This document shows positions 33,643 to 45,681 of a DNA stretch of 64,000 nt, piece after piece. The translations under genes were made by a program, and so were the position numbers. The notes under the pieces are model-generated. The model worked only from the letters and a program-made list of their open reading frames with translations. It was not told the origin of the DNA and did not search any database. Origin of the DNA: Cryptomeria japonica (Eukaryota; Streptophyta; Pinopsida; Cupressales; Cupressaceae); the NCBI RefSeq assembly GCF_030272615.1, contig NC_081413.1:158166849-158230848 (forward strand), written 5' to 3'. Position 1 is the stretch's first letter, and each line of letters opens with the position of its first letter.

Positions 33643-34664
33643 GGAGTTAGTTTCTCCTTTGTTGTAGGCAGAAAACAAAGATTGTTGCAAAAACTCTGGT
33701 GAAATATATACAGAATTTAATGGGTGTTAAAGCTGTGTTTGTTTTACTGTGAGTGCACGGTCCTCTTCTCCATTTATTTTATATTTTTGCACTTGTATTT
33801 ACTTTCAGACAATTATTTATGCATGTATTTTATGGAAAATCTTGGTTCATACCATTAGAAAATAGTTGATTATTGTTTCCTTTGCATGGTTAGTCTGAGC
33901 TCCTTTTGTGCTAAGTTCGGTTATTAGATTTGGATGAATGGGTGTAAGAGTCTATCATTTGTATCTAGTAGCTTGAAAATTCAAAATCCTTAGATGATTG
34001 CACTGGTTTTTACCTAGTTGTGCTAATTAGCTGGCAAAGTAATTTCTAGTTATTTTGAGACTTCCGTCTGTGTTGAAATATGCTATCTTAGTTAAATTAG
34101 TTAGCTGTTCTTATTCATTCTTTATCCTTATCCCTCCTTTTTTCCCTTTTTATTAAAGAAGCCTGCCAGTCAAGCTGAAATAACATCAATTAGAAGCAAA
34201 TCAGATGAGATAGGACTGTAAGACTTTAGGGAACCTGTACGAAACCAATTTCGTCTAACCGTAAGTCCCCTTTGTGTTTCCAGCAAAACACATACTACTA
34301 AGCTATCCTGTAGTCAAGACCTGACAACCGAAACATTGAGGTAATCCCCATTGATCAAATTAACACAACATTAGGGATTTCCTTATCTCAAGAGAGGATA
34401 GGATTCTTAGCATTTCTATTCTGCGTTGGCCGGATGAAGTCGTAGTTCCGTGACTTTAGACACATCAATAGGTTTAAAGCAATTTGAAGGTATATCTATT
34501 GTAGACCTAATTTTTATCAATGGCAACCATTATCGATCAGATTCCAAGCTTTTTATTGCTGCTACAATACTACTGAATAGTGACGTTAAAGTACCCGTGA
34601 ACAGTAGTTGCTACAGTACCTTCCTCTTGGCATGTGGGGTTTATATCAGGCAATGGTTAAAGTC

Positions 34665-36908
34665 TGTAATGTCCCCTTCTCAATGATGTGCTTTCAATGG
34701 TCCATTGGCCTTTCCGGAGACCCGTAGGCTATGTGGAAAAAAGAATTAGGGTTTCCAACTTTGGTGGAGTTCGGCATGAGCTTTTTAGGGTTTATTAGGA
34801 GGGAATTCTTTAGTTCTATCTATGGTTTCCTTCTGGGTTTTTTATGAACTCCAGGGTGGCATAACATGCATTGGATTCATTGGTGAAGTGAGAACTTAAT
34901 ATTTTTAGTAAGTTAGGGTTTGGCTGTTTGGATGATGTTGTCTTACTGAGCTTTCCAAGTTCTTTCTCTGGGTGCGAAGATCATGCTTTTCGGAGGAGTA
35001 TTTCATGATTCACTATTTCTAATAAGCGGTAGTATTGACTATGGAGCATTTCTATTTTTGGCAGTTTGGATAGGGTCCTGATCCTACAACAATTCAGTGG
35101 TCTTCATTGCTCAGCTTCATCCTGGTTTCTGTTGATAATCAATATTGGAGTCATAAGTGATTTAATTAAATATTATTTCCTTGTCCTAAGGTTTAATATT
35201 TAATTATTTGTATTTACTGATTAAGTGTATTGTGGGTGACTTAAGGAAAAATATTTATCTGATATCAATATTGTTATTTTCCTAAGTCAGTGGCATTACT
35301 AAGGTGGCGATTGGGGATGATAAAACATCTCATGTTATATTATTTTTATGTTGCGAATTGTCACCTAAGGTAAAGTTTGAACTTTGCCTAGGAAGAGGGA
35401 AAGTGGGCACCATATCTAGGTGAGGACATGAAATGAGTTTGAATGGAGTTTGGGCGCCATTTGCATTTGAATCTGGTGGAGCAAGAAGCTATAAATAAGA
35501 GCCTTGGGCTCTCTTTTTGGGTATCTTGAAAATTGCATCGTTATGCTGCCGGTTTGGCAATACAAATTTGAGCTTCGAAGTGAGCCTTCCTAACTAAGTG
35601 CAGTTTCGTACTTGCAAGACAATACCTAGCTGTTTTCCAAGTTCTCCCAGTGTTCTTGGTGAGTTTGTTGAACTGTGGGATTGTTGGTTTTGCTGTGGTT
35701 CGAATTTCAGTGTGTTTCCAGGCTGTTGGGAAAGTCATGGCTGAAGCATACTTTCATTCATAAGTCTCCGTTTGATTGCCTGCTGCTTCTGGGTATTGGC
35801 TCTTTGATTTTCCATGTCCCAGGTGAAGGTATTTGTAAGTTTCCAGCACTAATCTTTGAGTATTCATTTTAATATAGCAAATCGAAATTCCCAGCTATGG
35901 CGTTTTTCTCTGTGTGGGCATTTGGATGTAAGTTGAGTTAAGTGGGATGTTTGGTAGTCAGTTTGTTGGTTGTTCTTGGTTAGTATTGATATAATAGCAG
36001 TTTGGGTTTGGTTTGGAGTGATTTGGGCGAGTTGTGAGAGTGTTTTATGCATTCTAGTGTGTCTTGGTGTTGCTAATTATGCATTTCCAGCTTGCTGTCA
36101 AAAATTACAGATTTTCAGAAGTTAGTGTCTGGGTGTGCATTTAAGAGTGTGAGTAGATTAGTTAATTGGGGAGTGATTTGGAGATATTTGGGTGATTTTG
36201 GAGAGAGATTTGAGTGTGTAATAGCTTCTTGAAGTTGCTGGTCTGCGTGTCATTGCTCTTAGAATTTCATAATTTCATGTTGAAGGGCTTTTGGGGAGTT
36301 GGCTCTTGCTTGGGAATATTTATCAGCTTGGACAGTATTACTTCTCTATTCAATCTCTCTAATTTCTATATTGTAAGGTTAAGTAGTAGTACTACTAACC
36401 ATTTCTGATGTGTTGCTTGCCCACTGCATAAGTGGAAGAGGCTGGCTTAGCTGCCTTCTTGCTTTGTAATTCAGTTTATGTACTCAGCCCTCCCACTGAA
36501 TAAGTGGTTAAGTGATAAGTTTTATGCAATTGTCCTCCTGCTGAAATATGCGGTAGAGTGATAGCTTAATGTAATGTCCTCCCACTGAAATACGCGATAG
36601 AGTGATTGAGTTTTAGTTTCTTGTTATTTCCCTTGGCTGGTTTACCGCCAAGAGTTCAGTTTCTATCCTGCTGGGTAAGCAGAAGGGGCTGGCTTGCCGC
36701 CCGTGCATTGTAATTTCAATTTGGTTTATGGTGCTAATGATCCGTGGAACATCGTATGCTCTCACCCTCCTAGATTGGGCTCTCGGTGAACAAAAGGTGG
36801 AAGGGTTCCCTTTCAGTAGTTTGGATTATTTCTCTAACCTTAACGGGTTATGGTGTTTGCTTGTAATTCATATTGCAAAAAAACAAAAAAAATAAGCGGA
36901 ATATTACA
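34665..36908 (+). mobile_element. Solo LTR of the A family, inside element C
   Basis: 2,244 bp from TGTAATGTCCCC to GCGGAATATTACA. The duplications AAGTC (34660-34664) and AAGTT (36909-36913) differ by one transition. TATAAATA is at 35490-35497. The segment 36421-36690 contains repeated stem-loops: CCACTGCATAAGTGG (36421-36435), CCACTGAATAAGTGG (36493-36507), two diverged copies, and CTGCTGGGTAAGCAG. It is the opposite orientation to the solo LTR at 16278 but nearly the same length. Confidence 0.92.
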
Positions 36909-37464
36909 AAGTTTGTCAAGTGCAGATTGCATACTTGTTGGAGAATGTTTATTGAGGACTTTAATTACTGGTTTACACTTCCAGAATTTGCTGTCATAAC
37001 ATTTTCAGACCTGCAGTCATTGACATTGAAATCCGGGTATGAAAGTATTGCATGCCAACTAATTGTAATAATGCCCATGCATTTTCAATCATTGTAATCA
37101 GTCTAAAATGCTTCAATTAAAGAGTTTGGAGCTACATGTGATTTGTTTGTTAAAATACTTCCTTGCTGTAGGTGTTTATTTGCATAGGTAGGTTGCTTGC
37201 CAAGTGTTTGTACTGATGTCCCTTGGCTGTAGGTGCACATCAGCGATCTTATTGCATTATATATACCTTGTATTACATCCTGAATTCATTTCAGTCATTT
37301 GTGTACGTTTATTTGAGTCCACTGAATGCATATTATCATGATCTTCATTGAAAATACCAAAAAGAATCACCAATCAGCAAGCTCAGATTTTGCAAGGCAA
37401 GTGTTTGACAAAATTCAAGGGTAGAATTCAATGATTTAAGGGCAAAATTAGCAAGGGACACTAT

Positions 37465-39158
37465 TGTAATGTCCCCACTTTGAAATAGAATCTAATAATA
37501 AATAGTAATAATAAAATTTAAATATTAAAAATTAGATTAAAATTAAAAGAATATAATTAAATATAATTAATTAAAATTTAGTTAAGTTAATGAATGGTCA
37601 AAAGACATGGAAGGAAAAGTTGTGACTCCTTCAACAATAAGATATAAAATGGAGAAGAGAACCTTATTTGAGAGGGACAATTTGGAAAAATGAGAAGTGC
37701 ACATCTGATTTAAATAAGAAGTGCAGACCTAATTATGAAAGGTTATGTCCTTTCAGAGGGCAGAAATAATGAAGAGTTGCACTCTTTCAAAAGGTGCTAA
37801 TGATGAAAGGGTGTGTCTCTTACCAAAGGGCATGCCTGATGAAGAGGTGTGACCTCTCCCTCACATTGAGAGATAGAAAGGAAAGGAATCAAAGCATCCA
37901 ATAACATCACCATGGATTGGATCAGATCAGAACTGTTATTAAGTTATAGGCAGTAGCATCTTTGTTCTTGGTGGTATGCATGGGGATGTGCTGAATATTC
38001 ACACTTAATTTCATATATAAAAGATAGAGGAAGATCATCCAAAATGCCAGAAAGATAAAAAGGGAAAGTAATAACAGGACAGGTACGTTTTCTGAATCAG
38101 TATTAAATATAACAGTCAGTATTTTATATAGATATTAAAATTCTATATTTACATTTCTGAATATAAACCTTTGTGGATAATCTTAATCAGATCGATGACA
38201 TTAATTAGATATAAAGTTAAAAGGGCAAATAACATGCAATTATTCAAACAGCATAAAAATTACAATACTGCTAGACATAATATATATACATATCGGTACA
38301 TGAATCCAAGGATACATAAGGCAATCAAATTCAGTCTGCACAAATTATTGTAATATTGTAAATTCATACAATGCTAATAATATAAGGAATAACTTATTGA
38401 TTGTAATAATAAATGATTAATATTGATACAAAGTAGTACTAACAAAAAGCATGAATGACAATCTAACATAAGGCACTAATATAATATAATGTGATAACTA
38501 TATCAGGTATAATTAAATGTCATAAAGAGATGAACTGAATAACAATATCACAAATGGTTCATGGTAAATGAGGGACTCTCTCTTAAGTACGCCACTCCAT
38601 AGTGGATGCCTAACACCTGCCACATGGAGCCAAGAGGGGTGAAGCATTTGCTCTTGGGCTTAAGAGAGAAGGTGGTTGTGATGAGGGGGAACGACGATAG
38701 AACACCTCGCTGGGTACGCCACTCCATGATGGATGCTTAACACCTGCCATATGGAGCCAGGAGGGATATAGTATCTGCTCTTGGGCCTAGGAGGGAGGAA
38801 TTCTTGGACACCCTATCCAACTAGCCTAGCCTAGTGTAATAAGGAATTGGATAATTAAGAAAAGCAACTAACCCATAATCTGATTTCATCTAACAAATCT
38901 GACTGTATCTAACAAATATAACAATCTGATTTTATCTAATAAATCTAATACTAATGGTAATTAATACATTAAGATTTACATCACTCAATCTACTTCTTTA
39001 GCATGTGTTTCAGTTTTACAAGTATCATTTCATATACGTTCTCTGATTTTTTGTTGCAAAACAGTATACAGAGGTGCTCCCATAAACTTAATTTACTTAT
39101 TTTAGATTGGGATAATTTTGGGTTAATTTAAAGGCATAACTAATTAGGGGACATTACA
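37465..39158 (+). mobile_element. LTR D (solo LTR), at the end of element C
   Basis: 1,694 bp between TGTAATGTCCCC and GGGGACATTACA, with duplications ACTAT (37460-37464) and ACTAC (39159-39163). TATATAAAA at 38014-38022 suggests the plus orientation. Near 38580-38810 it has two copies of a block of about 120 bp with GTACGCCACTCCAT and CACCTGCCA. It landed within six bases of the end of C's 3' LTR. Confidence 0.85.
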
Positions 39159-39169
39159 ACTACAAACAT

Positions 39170-39818
39170 AGTCCACCACACTTTGACCATTGTAGGTGTG
39201 GCACGCAATGTTCCCTGAACTTGGCCAAGCTTTTAAGCCATTGCATATGATAAGATTATATAAGCTGCAAACTCCCATCAATTCTGCCCCATATTGTGTG
39301 ATAGCTCCTTTTTCATCTTGAGATACATTTTCTCATTTTTGACTCCCTTCCTCTTCTAACCATAAATGATTATCTCCTATTCCCTCTTCATTGCTAAGGC
39401 AAATAGATTGGTTATTTGCTGTTCTAGCATTAAAGTCCCTAATTAAGATGATTTCTCCTTTGTGGTTGTATGCTGATATATCCTTCGTCAAGGCTGCATA
39501 TGGGTCCTCTTTGTCTAATTTTTTCTTCTTATAGAATTTTGAACTATGAGAAGCAAATTAACATCCTGCAAGATAAGTTATGAGCTTTTTAGTCTCTATT
39601 TTTATCCATATGTATTGCTTATTTGACTTTTCCTTTTCCACTTGTATAATTCTTTCCCAAGATTCTCTTACAAAGTTTGTTACCCCTCCATGTCTCTTTT
39701 CACTTTCAGTTAGCTCATTCCATACCAATATCTTCATATAGCCTTCAAAATTTGGTACCTTACAACCCTCATGCTCGTGTGTTTCAAGGAGGGCAGTTAT
39801 GTCCATCCCCTCAGCCAT
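39170..39818 (-). pseudogene. LINE endonuclease domain
   Basis: From 39818 down: MDITALLETHE (catalytic Glu), FEGY, RHGGVTNFV, then after a frameshift near 39545 a stretch containing AYNHKGEIILIRDFNART, the (G)DFNAR motif of the exonuclease-endonuclease-phosphatase fold, here with Arg replacing Gly. It continues to about 39170, where C was inserted. This domain nicks target DNA in active LINEs. The copy is dead through frameshifts. Confidence 0.85.
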
Positions 39819-39905
39819 GGGCCTTAAACCAGACCCTCTTCTCCAAAGGTAAGCTCTACAATTTCATCTTACTATTGAAAGGTGTGCCTGGGGGGCCCCA
39901 CCTTC

Positions 39906-40157
39906 CTATTTACTATGTGCTATTTTGTTGTTGAATTGGGCTTTCCATCTATGCATCCATGCTGGATTACCTACACTTCTTACTGCTACTACTTTTTCCC
40001 ATTCCTTTCTTCTCTCTTTTAATTGTAGAAGGGTTAAATCTTTATCTATGAAAAATTGTGTACCTCTGAGAAACCTTTTGTTCCTTAAAATCCTGTTCTT
40101 GTCCTCAATACTTTTCAATGTTACTCTTATATTCTTGTTTTTGTTATCATGTGACAC
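39906..40157 (-). pseudogene. LINE ORF1-like coiled/RNA-binding fragment
   Basis: An 83-codon fragment with DKNRILRNKRFLRGTQFFID then KDLTLLQLKERR. The pattern I-L-(R/K)-N-K ... L-(R/K)-G-T-x-(I/F)-F-I-D-x-D-L-T is found before the endonuclease in LINE ORF1 proteins. It is Lys/Arg-rich. Its start is lost where B3 enters at 40290. Confidence 0.65.
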
Positions 40158-40290
40158 ACTACCAATTCTACTTGCTCAATGAATGTGCCCTAACTACTCC
40201 AACATGTCTGCTGGAAAGTCTTTTATTAACCTATCGGTGTGCTCACCTTCTCTGTAATCCTTCAAACCTTTTATTATTATATTTTCTGCC

Positions 40291-43281
40291 TGTTGTGACG
40301 TTTTCACACATCGCCCCATTGCAAATGGGGAACCCCCACTTTTTCCTGCTTAGCCGTTGATAGTGTTAGAGTCCTTAGCTATTAGCCTTTGTATTGAAGA
40401 GGTATAGATGGTCAGGAAGCCGGGAGTTAGGAGGATAGCTCTTCTTTTTTGGGGTGAAATGAGGTCAAAATGAACATAAAGAGGAAAGAGATGCTAAGGT
40501 GTCTCCAAATGCTGCCAAAAAGAAATAGATGCTAAGGTCTTCAAAAGCCGCCAAGAGGATCAAAGTGCAAAGGGGTCTTCAAAAGACGCCAAGAGGATCA
40601 AAGTGCAAAGGTGCCTAAAAATTCCGCCATGATGCTTTGATAGCAAGGCCCTTCCAAATTTCCGCCTTGATCCTTGAGTGGCAAACGTCCTTGAAAAATC
40701 CGACTTGGTGTTAAGAGAGCAAAGGAGCCTTGGATGACCGATAGAGAGAATATTGAATCAAGATTTGAAGTTTTGCCAAAAAACCAAAAAACAATCTCAA
40801 AATCATGACAAGGCTTCGGATGCAAATCAATCATAGAAGTCACTCAAGTTGATTGAATAATGAAGTGAATTGCAAAGCCACGTTGAGATGGTTGATCAAA
40901 GTGACAAGTTGCAAAGGTAGAAGTCAATAACACGACAAAACCCTCTCAAATTTCTGCCATTGATCAACATAGCAAAAAGGTCATTCAAAATTTCACCTTG
41001 AGCAAGAGTGGCAAAGCCCCTCCAGAAATCCAACTTGATGCTTGAGTGCAATGATGCTTCCAAATACCGTCCAAGGCATAAATGGCAATGCCCTTTCAAA
41101 CTTCCGCCAAGGTAATTAAGTGGCAATGATCCTCCAAAAGGTCACCAACAGCAAATGTTGCAAGGAAGGGTTAAAATTCTGACTTAAGATATCAGCTTGC
41201 AAAGGTCATCAAAATTTCTGCCACCAAGCAATGATGGCAAAGCTATTCTCAAAAGCCGCCAAGGGTCCAAGTGGCAAAGTGCCCTTCAAATTCCGCCTCA
41301 CACCAAATGTGGCAAAGGTGCTCAAAAAATCGGCCAAGTATGAAAAGTGCAAAGCTACACTACAAAGCAAAATGTCAAAATTCACGAGTAAAGTCGGCCT
41401 TCACCATAAAGGATAGGTCTTTTGCCCTAAAAGCGCCTATATAGGACTCAAAGCATTCATTTAATCAACAATTCACAGCAGGTTCTTCCTTCAACAGCGA
41501 ATTTCATCAGCAAGGCAAAGAATCCAATCAATAACAGCAGCAAATCTGATTCAGGAAGCTTATCAACAGCAAATTTGATTACAACAACAGCAAATTCAGT
41601 CAGCATCAACATCAGATCTGATCCACAAGCAACTACTCCAATCGATAGTGACAAAGGAAGAAGCGAATTCATCAAGGAGACAACAAATTTGCTCAAACCA
41701 AGGAGCGATTTATTCTATAGATGCACTTATCAAACAGGCAAATCACATAAAATCAGAGATTATACCAAATTAAGGGGTTATATAGAAGGTATATATCATA
41801 TGTGTTTGATGCTCCTTTGTTTGTTTTGCAGGAGGGAAGAGAGAAATCAAAGAACCGGGATTGGAGGAAGATTGGAACAATTGTTTAAAAGGACAAAATA
41901 TCAACATCAAGGTCGAGATATAAGGAAGGTGTCTTCAAGAGGACTTCATAGGCTAACACAATCGTATCAAGGAAGGTGATTACACAAGAAATATTCACTT
42001 ATACAAGGACATGATCCATAGCACTAGAATGTGAAGGAAAGATGACTTACATGATGAAGGAAAGTTTTACCAAAGTCAGTGCATTGAGGAGTTAACCCCA
42101 ACCAGTTGCACCATTCATCAAATGTATCATAAACAAGGATGATCAATCAAGGTCATCACATAAAGATTATATCAAACATGATCAAGGAAGCGGATAGTTT
42201 CAGAAGAGTTAATCAAAGTTTGCTTCTCATCGTCATCACATTGAGCAAATTGGATAATGTTGAGTATCAAGAGATATTGCTCAACATTCCTTCATGGTGA
42301 ATAATCAAGTCTACAAGCAGATTGAGGTGGTGTCCTAGTCATCATTCGACCAATCAGAAGAGACCTACATCAGCATGTCTAGATTTAGTGTGCCAGACTC
42401 ACCCATGGGGGCACAAACTCCGATGTACCTACCCTCGTTATCTATTGGTAAAAAACTCAAGAAATGACGTGTCTAAATATTGTAATTATTTCATTGGCTA
42501 GAATTGAGTTTGTTGTAACAAACCCTAATTAGGGTTTCATTGTAAAATCTGGACCATTGATCTCAAATTGATCCTGTCCATTCATTGTAATGAGCTCTCT
42601 ATAAAGCTCACGCTCTTCATTTGTAAAGGCTAATAGTTAACAGTGAATAGTTAATAGCAATAGAATAGTGTGTAGTCCAAGGATAGGTAGATTAAGAAGA
42701 TAATTACAATAGAAGTTAGATTAGGAGAAGGCAAAGATTGTTGCCAAAACTTTGTTGTAAAAGACAATTCATTTCATTGAAGTTATGGTGAATTTGATTT
42801 GTTATTTCAACAATTTGCATGCTCTTTACTTCTCAATTAATTTTCATGTCTTTTAGATGAACGAAAGAACTTTGTGCATGATCAATGGTGAAAGTCACAT
42901 ATCTATACCACTAGCAATTTGCTGATTGTAAGTTTGCCTTGTGTGGTCAACTGGAATCCTTAAATGAGCTTAACTTCAATTGTTATTCACACTTTGTTAT
43001 GCATCACCTTGATGGTATTCTTGTTGTTGGTAGTGATTTGAACATCATTTTACCTTCCTTAGAAGATCGCACCAAGCTTTGTGGAGTTGTTGCTTTGCAT
43101 GTCAAAGCAGGGCTTAGTCGAGTTTCACCAAAGATTGTTCATCGTTCCTACATTCTTAGGATTAGAGTAGACCCCTCAAACCTTATGTCTTTTGCCATTT
43201 AATTTTTCAAATCAAGTAGTTAGGATCCGAGTTCTAGAAATTCAAGCATTCAATTATTCAACGTAAGTCCCCTTGTGATTT
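40291..43281 (+). mobile_element. Element B3, 5' part (ORF-less B element)
   Basis: Starts TGTTGTGACG with hairpins TGTGA-CGTTT-TCACA and CCCCATTGCAAATGGGG, after LINE flank CTGCC. An array (about 40500-41420) of short units with GCAAAG, TTCAAAA and CCGCCAAG or CCGCCTT blocks follows, then GCGCC-TATATA (41434-41443), a leader, sequence matching B4 (CAAACTCCGATGTACCTAC near 42415), telo-box palindrome 42520-42537, TATAAA at 42600, and part of the 3' region. The long frame is missing, so it is an internally deleted member. Chromovirus A2 is inserted at 43281, and B3's own 3' end is not found. Confidence 0.85.
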
Positions 43282-45202
43282 TGTAATATTCCCCTTAATT
43301 TTTTCAATTATTTTTTTCAGATTTGCAAGCAATACAAACACCCGTTAGGGTTATAACTAAAACCTCAAATCTTGTGGAAAGTAACCCTAACACCTTTTGA
43401 TCACCGAGAGCCCAATTTGGGAGGGTGAGAGCATATAGTGCATAGGGGATCGTTAGATGTAAACTGAAAATTGCTTACAATATCTGGGCGGCAAGCCAAC
43501 TCTTCCACTTTTCAGCAAGATATGGAGAATATTGAAGATCACTTGGGGGTATACCAGCCAAGGAGGATACAAGAAACTGAAGAACAATCACTCTACTGCT
43601 TATGCAGCGGGAGGATAGTGTTACAATATTCAAAATAGGCAGCTAAGCCAACCTTTTCCACTTATGCAGTGGGACTACAAGCAATAATCCAACAAATAGC
43701 TGTTAGTACTACTAACTAGCTTTACAATGCACATTATGGATTATCAATACATGAAATATCACTATCCCAAAGATAGGCGGCATAGCCAGCCTCTTCCACT
43801 TATGCAGTGGGACTAAGAAATAACAAAACTTTGCTGTTAGTACTACTAGCCAACATTACAAATCATATAGAATGAAGAATCAAGTGCTGATAACAAGTCC
43901 AACTGCTGCAACAATAATAGATATTCACTCCCCAACCAACTTATACTACTCACACCAAAAAGCTCTTCTAACACACACCTATGAAATTTTCAAATCAATA
44001 ACATGTACAGAAAACATGCAGACCAGCAAGCTATGGACACCCCAAAATGCTCATAACTTCTCCAAATCAACTCCGAATCGCACAAAAACAGAAACAAATG
44101 AGAGATATAGCATTGACAACACAAATAGAACCTCAAACCTGCACCACAAACACCTCAAACAATCTGCACACAACCCGAGGCAGCCAAGGAAAGGGGATGA
44201 CCCTGCTGGGAAGTTCGACTTGCTACATAAAATCCAAATCAGCTTTTTAAGATCCGCAAAATGGTGAGCTTTATTGCCCAAGGTATAGGAAGAGATGGAG
44301 CCGATACCCAAAACCACATGTCAAGCACACAAGGAGCCACGAGTGAAAAACACCTTCAGCACACACGAACCAGCAACATAAAAAACTCAAAAAACACTCC
44401 ACACTTCTGTAAATGAAACACAAATCTGCATCTTTGTCCTTCAGTCGGCTCTCCTGAATGGAGACAGGTCTCAAGTGCGATTAGTTGCTATCTTTCAAGC
44501 AAGAAATCCAGCAAATGCTAGGAGGTATGCTTTCCCGGAAGCTTCAATGTAAAATTCGGCAGCACTTCGTTATATTTTCTTCATGGATCCAAATGAGAGG
44601 CCAAGCTCTCGTATTTATAAATTCTAAGATTCAAATTCATCTTCAAATGGCGCCCAAATTCTTAAACTCTCATTTGAATTTCATTTCAAGTCACCACATG
44701 ACTTTGGCGTCCCCTTGTCTAGGCACAAGTTTGAACTTTTCCAAGGTGAACACTTTTGCACATAGAAAATCATTAAAACATGAAATATTCCTCTTCCTTT
44801 TTAACGCCAACTGACTTAGGAAAATAATAAGTATTTTAAGTGAAGGTATTTTCCTTAAGTCGATCCACACCCACAATTAAATATTAAACTTTAATATAAA
44901 GTATTAATATTTAAAAATTCACTTGTAAATCAATTACTGATAAGGCCAAATCGAACCATGAATTGTGGCACCGCAAACCATCAAACTGAACTGTGCCGGG
45001 GTTCAATACTAAACTGCTAAAAATGGAACTGCCAAATATGACACTTACTAAAAATAGTAAGTCCAAAATTCTCTTGGGAATAGAATGCATGTCATACCCC
45101 TCAAAGTAGGAAACCCTAATTTCTACTTCCAGTTAGCCTACGGGTCTCCAGAATAGGCTAATGGTCCACTGAAATTCTCCTCACTGAGAAGGGGACATTA
45201 CA
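43282..45202 (-). repeat. 3' LTR of chromovirus A2
   Basis: 1,921 bp between TGTAATATTCCCC and GGGGACATTACA. It shares the stem-loop region (43500-43810, CCACTTATGCAGTGG) and the palindrome at 45043-45062 with the solo A LTRs. A minus-strand TATAAATA lies near 44615. The polypurine tract (minus strand GGGAAGGGCAGAT) and hairpin TTGCTTG-TCCA-CAAGCAA (45220-45237) abut it on the right. Confidence 0.9.
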
Positions 45203-45681
45203 ATCTGCCCTTCCCAAGATTGCTTGTCCACAAGCAATTGCAAGCCTAGATGTTGTAGAATCTCTTCACTCTCCCAAGTAGCATCCTCTGCAGGTAAGTT
45301 CCTCCACTTCACCAAGTACTCCCTGATTGTCCTTCTTCTCAAGGAGTGCTCTCTGAAATCAATAATCTCTTCAGGAATCAGCACCAACTGCCCTTCCTCA
45401 TCCAAAGGAGGCAACTCTGAAGAAACCACAACATTGTATCCAAGCGCCTTCTTGAGGCGAGACATGTGGAAGACGTTATGAGCTTTGCTACTCTCTGGTA
45501 GCTCCAACTCGTAAGCCATTGCACCAACCTTCTTGGTGACTCTGAATGGCCCATAGAAATGTGGCTTGAGCTTCTCTGCTCCACTCTTTTTGAGAGTGGA
45601 CTGTCTGAAAGGCTGAAATCTAAGGTAGACCATGTCTCCAACCTCAAATGAATGCTCTACACGCTGCTGATCAGCGTACAA
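45181..45681 (-). CDS. A2 pol C-terminus: integrase end plus chromodomain
   Basis: 166 codons. The start of the frame (HSFEVGDMVYLRFQPFRQ, KLKPHFYGPFRV, YELELPESSKAHNVFHMS) is the integrase C-terminal domain of chromoviruses. Residues about 118-148 (REHSLRRRTIREYLVKWRNL, then TWESEE) form a chromodomain, which in active elements guides integration to marked chromatin. The last codons run through the polypurine tract into the LTR. The methionine given is internal; the real pol frame continues upstream and is broken by stops. Confidence 0.9.
   Translation of the reverse strand: MYADQQRVEHSFEVGDMVYLRFQPFRQSTLKKSGAEKLKPHFYGPFRVTKKVGAMAYELELPESSKAHNVFHMSRLKKALGYNVVVSSELPPLDEEGQLVLIPEEIIDFREHSLRRRTIREYLVKWRNLPAEDATWESEEILQHLGLQLLVDKQSWEGQIVMSPSQ

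Larger units (their letters stand above)
27381..34470 (+). mobile_element. Element B2: diverged B-family element
   Basis: 7,090 bp with perfect target duplications GGTTT (27376-27380 and 34471-34475), in the 3' LTR of C. It starts TGTTGTGCCTTGCACA and ends ACACATCAATA. Stem 1 is TGTGC-CTT-GCACA and stem 2 is CCCTGTC-GCC-GACAGGG. A different repeat array (27835-29100) has about 18 copies of a GCCCGAAAATGGGC-like small palindrome. It has a start codon after a strong GGTTGTGCAG acceptor, a long broken frame, and TATATAAA at 33635-33642. It is the most diverged copy but keeps the same architecture and some protein motifs, which marks the shared parts as functional. Confidence 0.9.
13544..39164 (+). 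mobile_element. Non-autonomous LTR retrotransposon C, with five nested insertions
   Basis: A complete element with 5-bp target duplications AACAT at 13539-13543 and 39165-39169, inserted in the LINE. Removing the nested elements and their duplications leaves 4,949 bp: 5' LTR 13544-15010 (1,467 bp), internal region of about 1.8 kb, and 3' LTR starting at 19069 (about 1,666 bp in five pieces: 19069-19169, 26557-27380, 34476-34664, 36914-37464, 39164). It has a tRNA-iMet primer site and a polypurine tract but no protease, reverse transcriptase or integrase, so it must be moved by another element. Its termini, primer site and polypurine context match chromovirus A2, the likely helper type. Confidence 0.93.
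39165..40290 (-). mobile_element. LINE, 5' half (endonuclease and ORF1 region)
   Basis: Continuation of the LINE at 10969-13543, on the far side of element C (shared target site AACAT). On the minus strand it carries the end of an ORF1-like frame and the apurinic-type endonuclease. It is interrupted at 40290 by element B3, and its true 5' end is missing from the window, probably lost in the deletion ending near 53702. Confidence 0.8.

Noticed and set aside
41575-41979. 134-codon plus frame in B3 as a functional protein
   Set aside because: It covers the leader and deletion region of an ORF-less B element and has no similarity to the B protein or any family I know.
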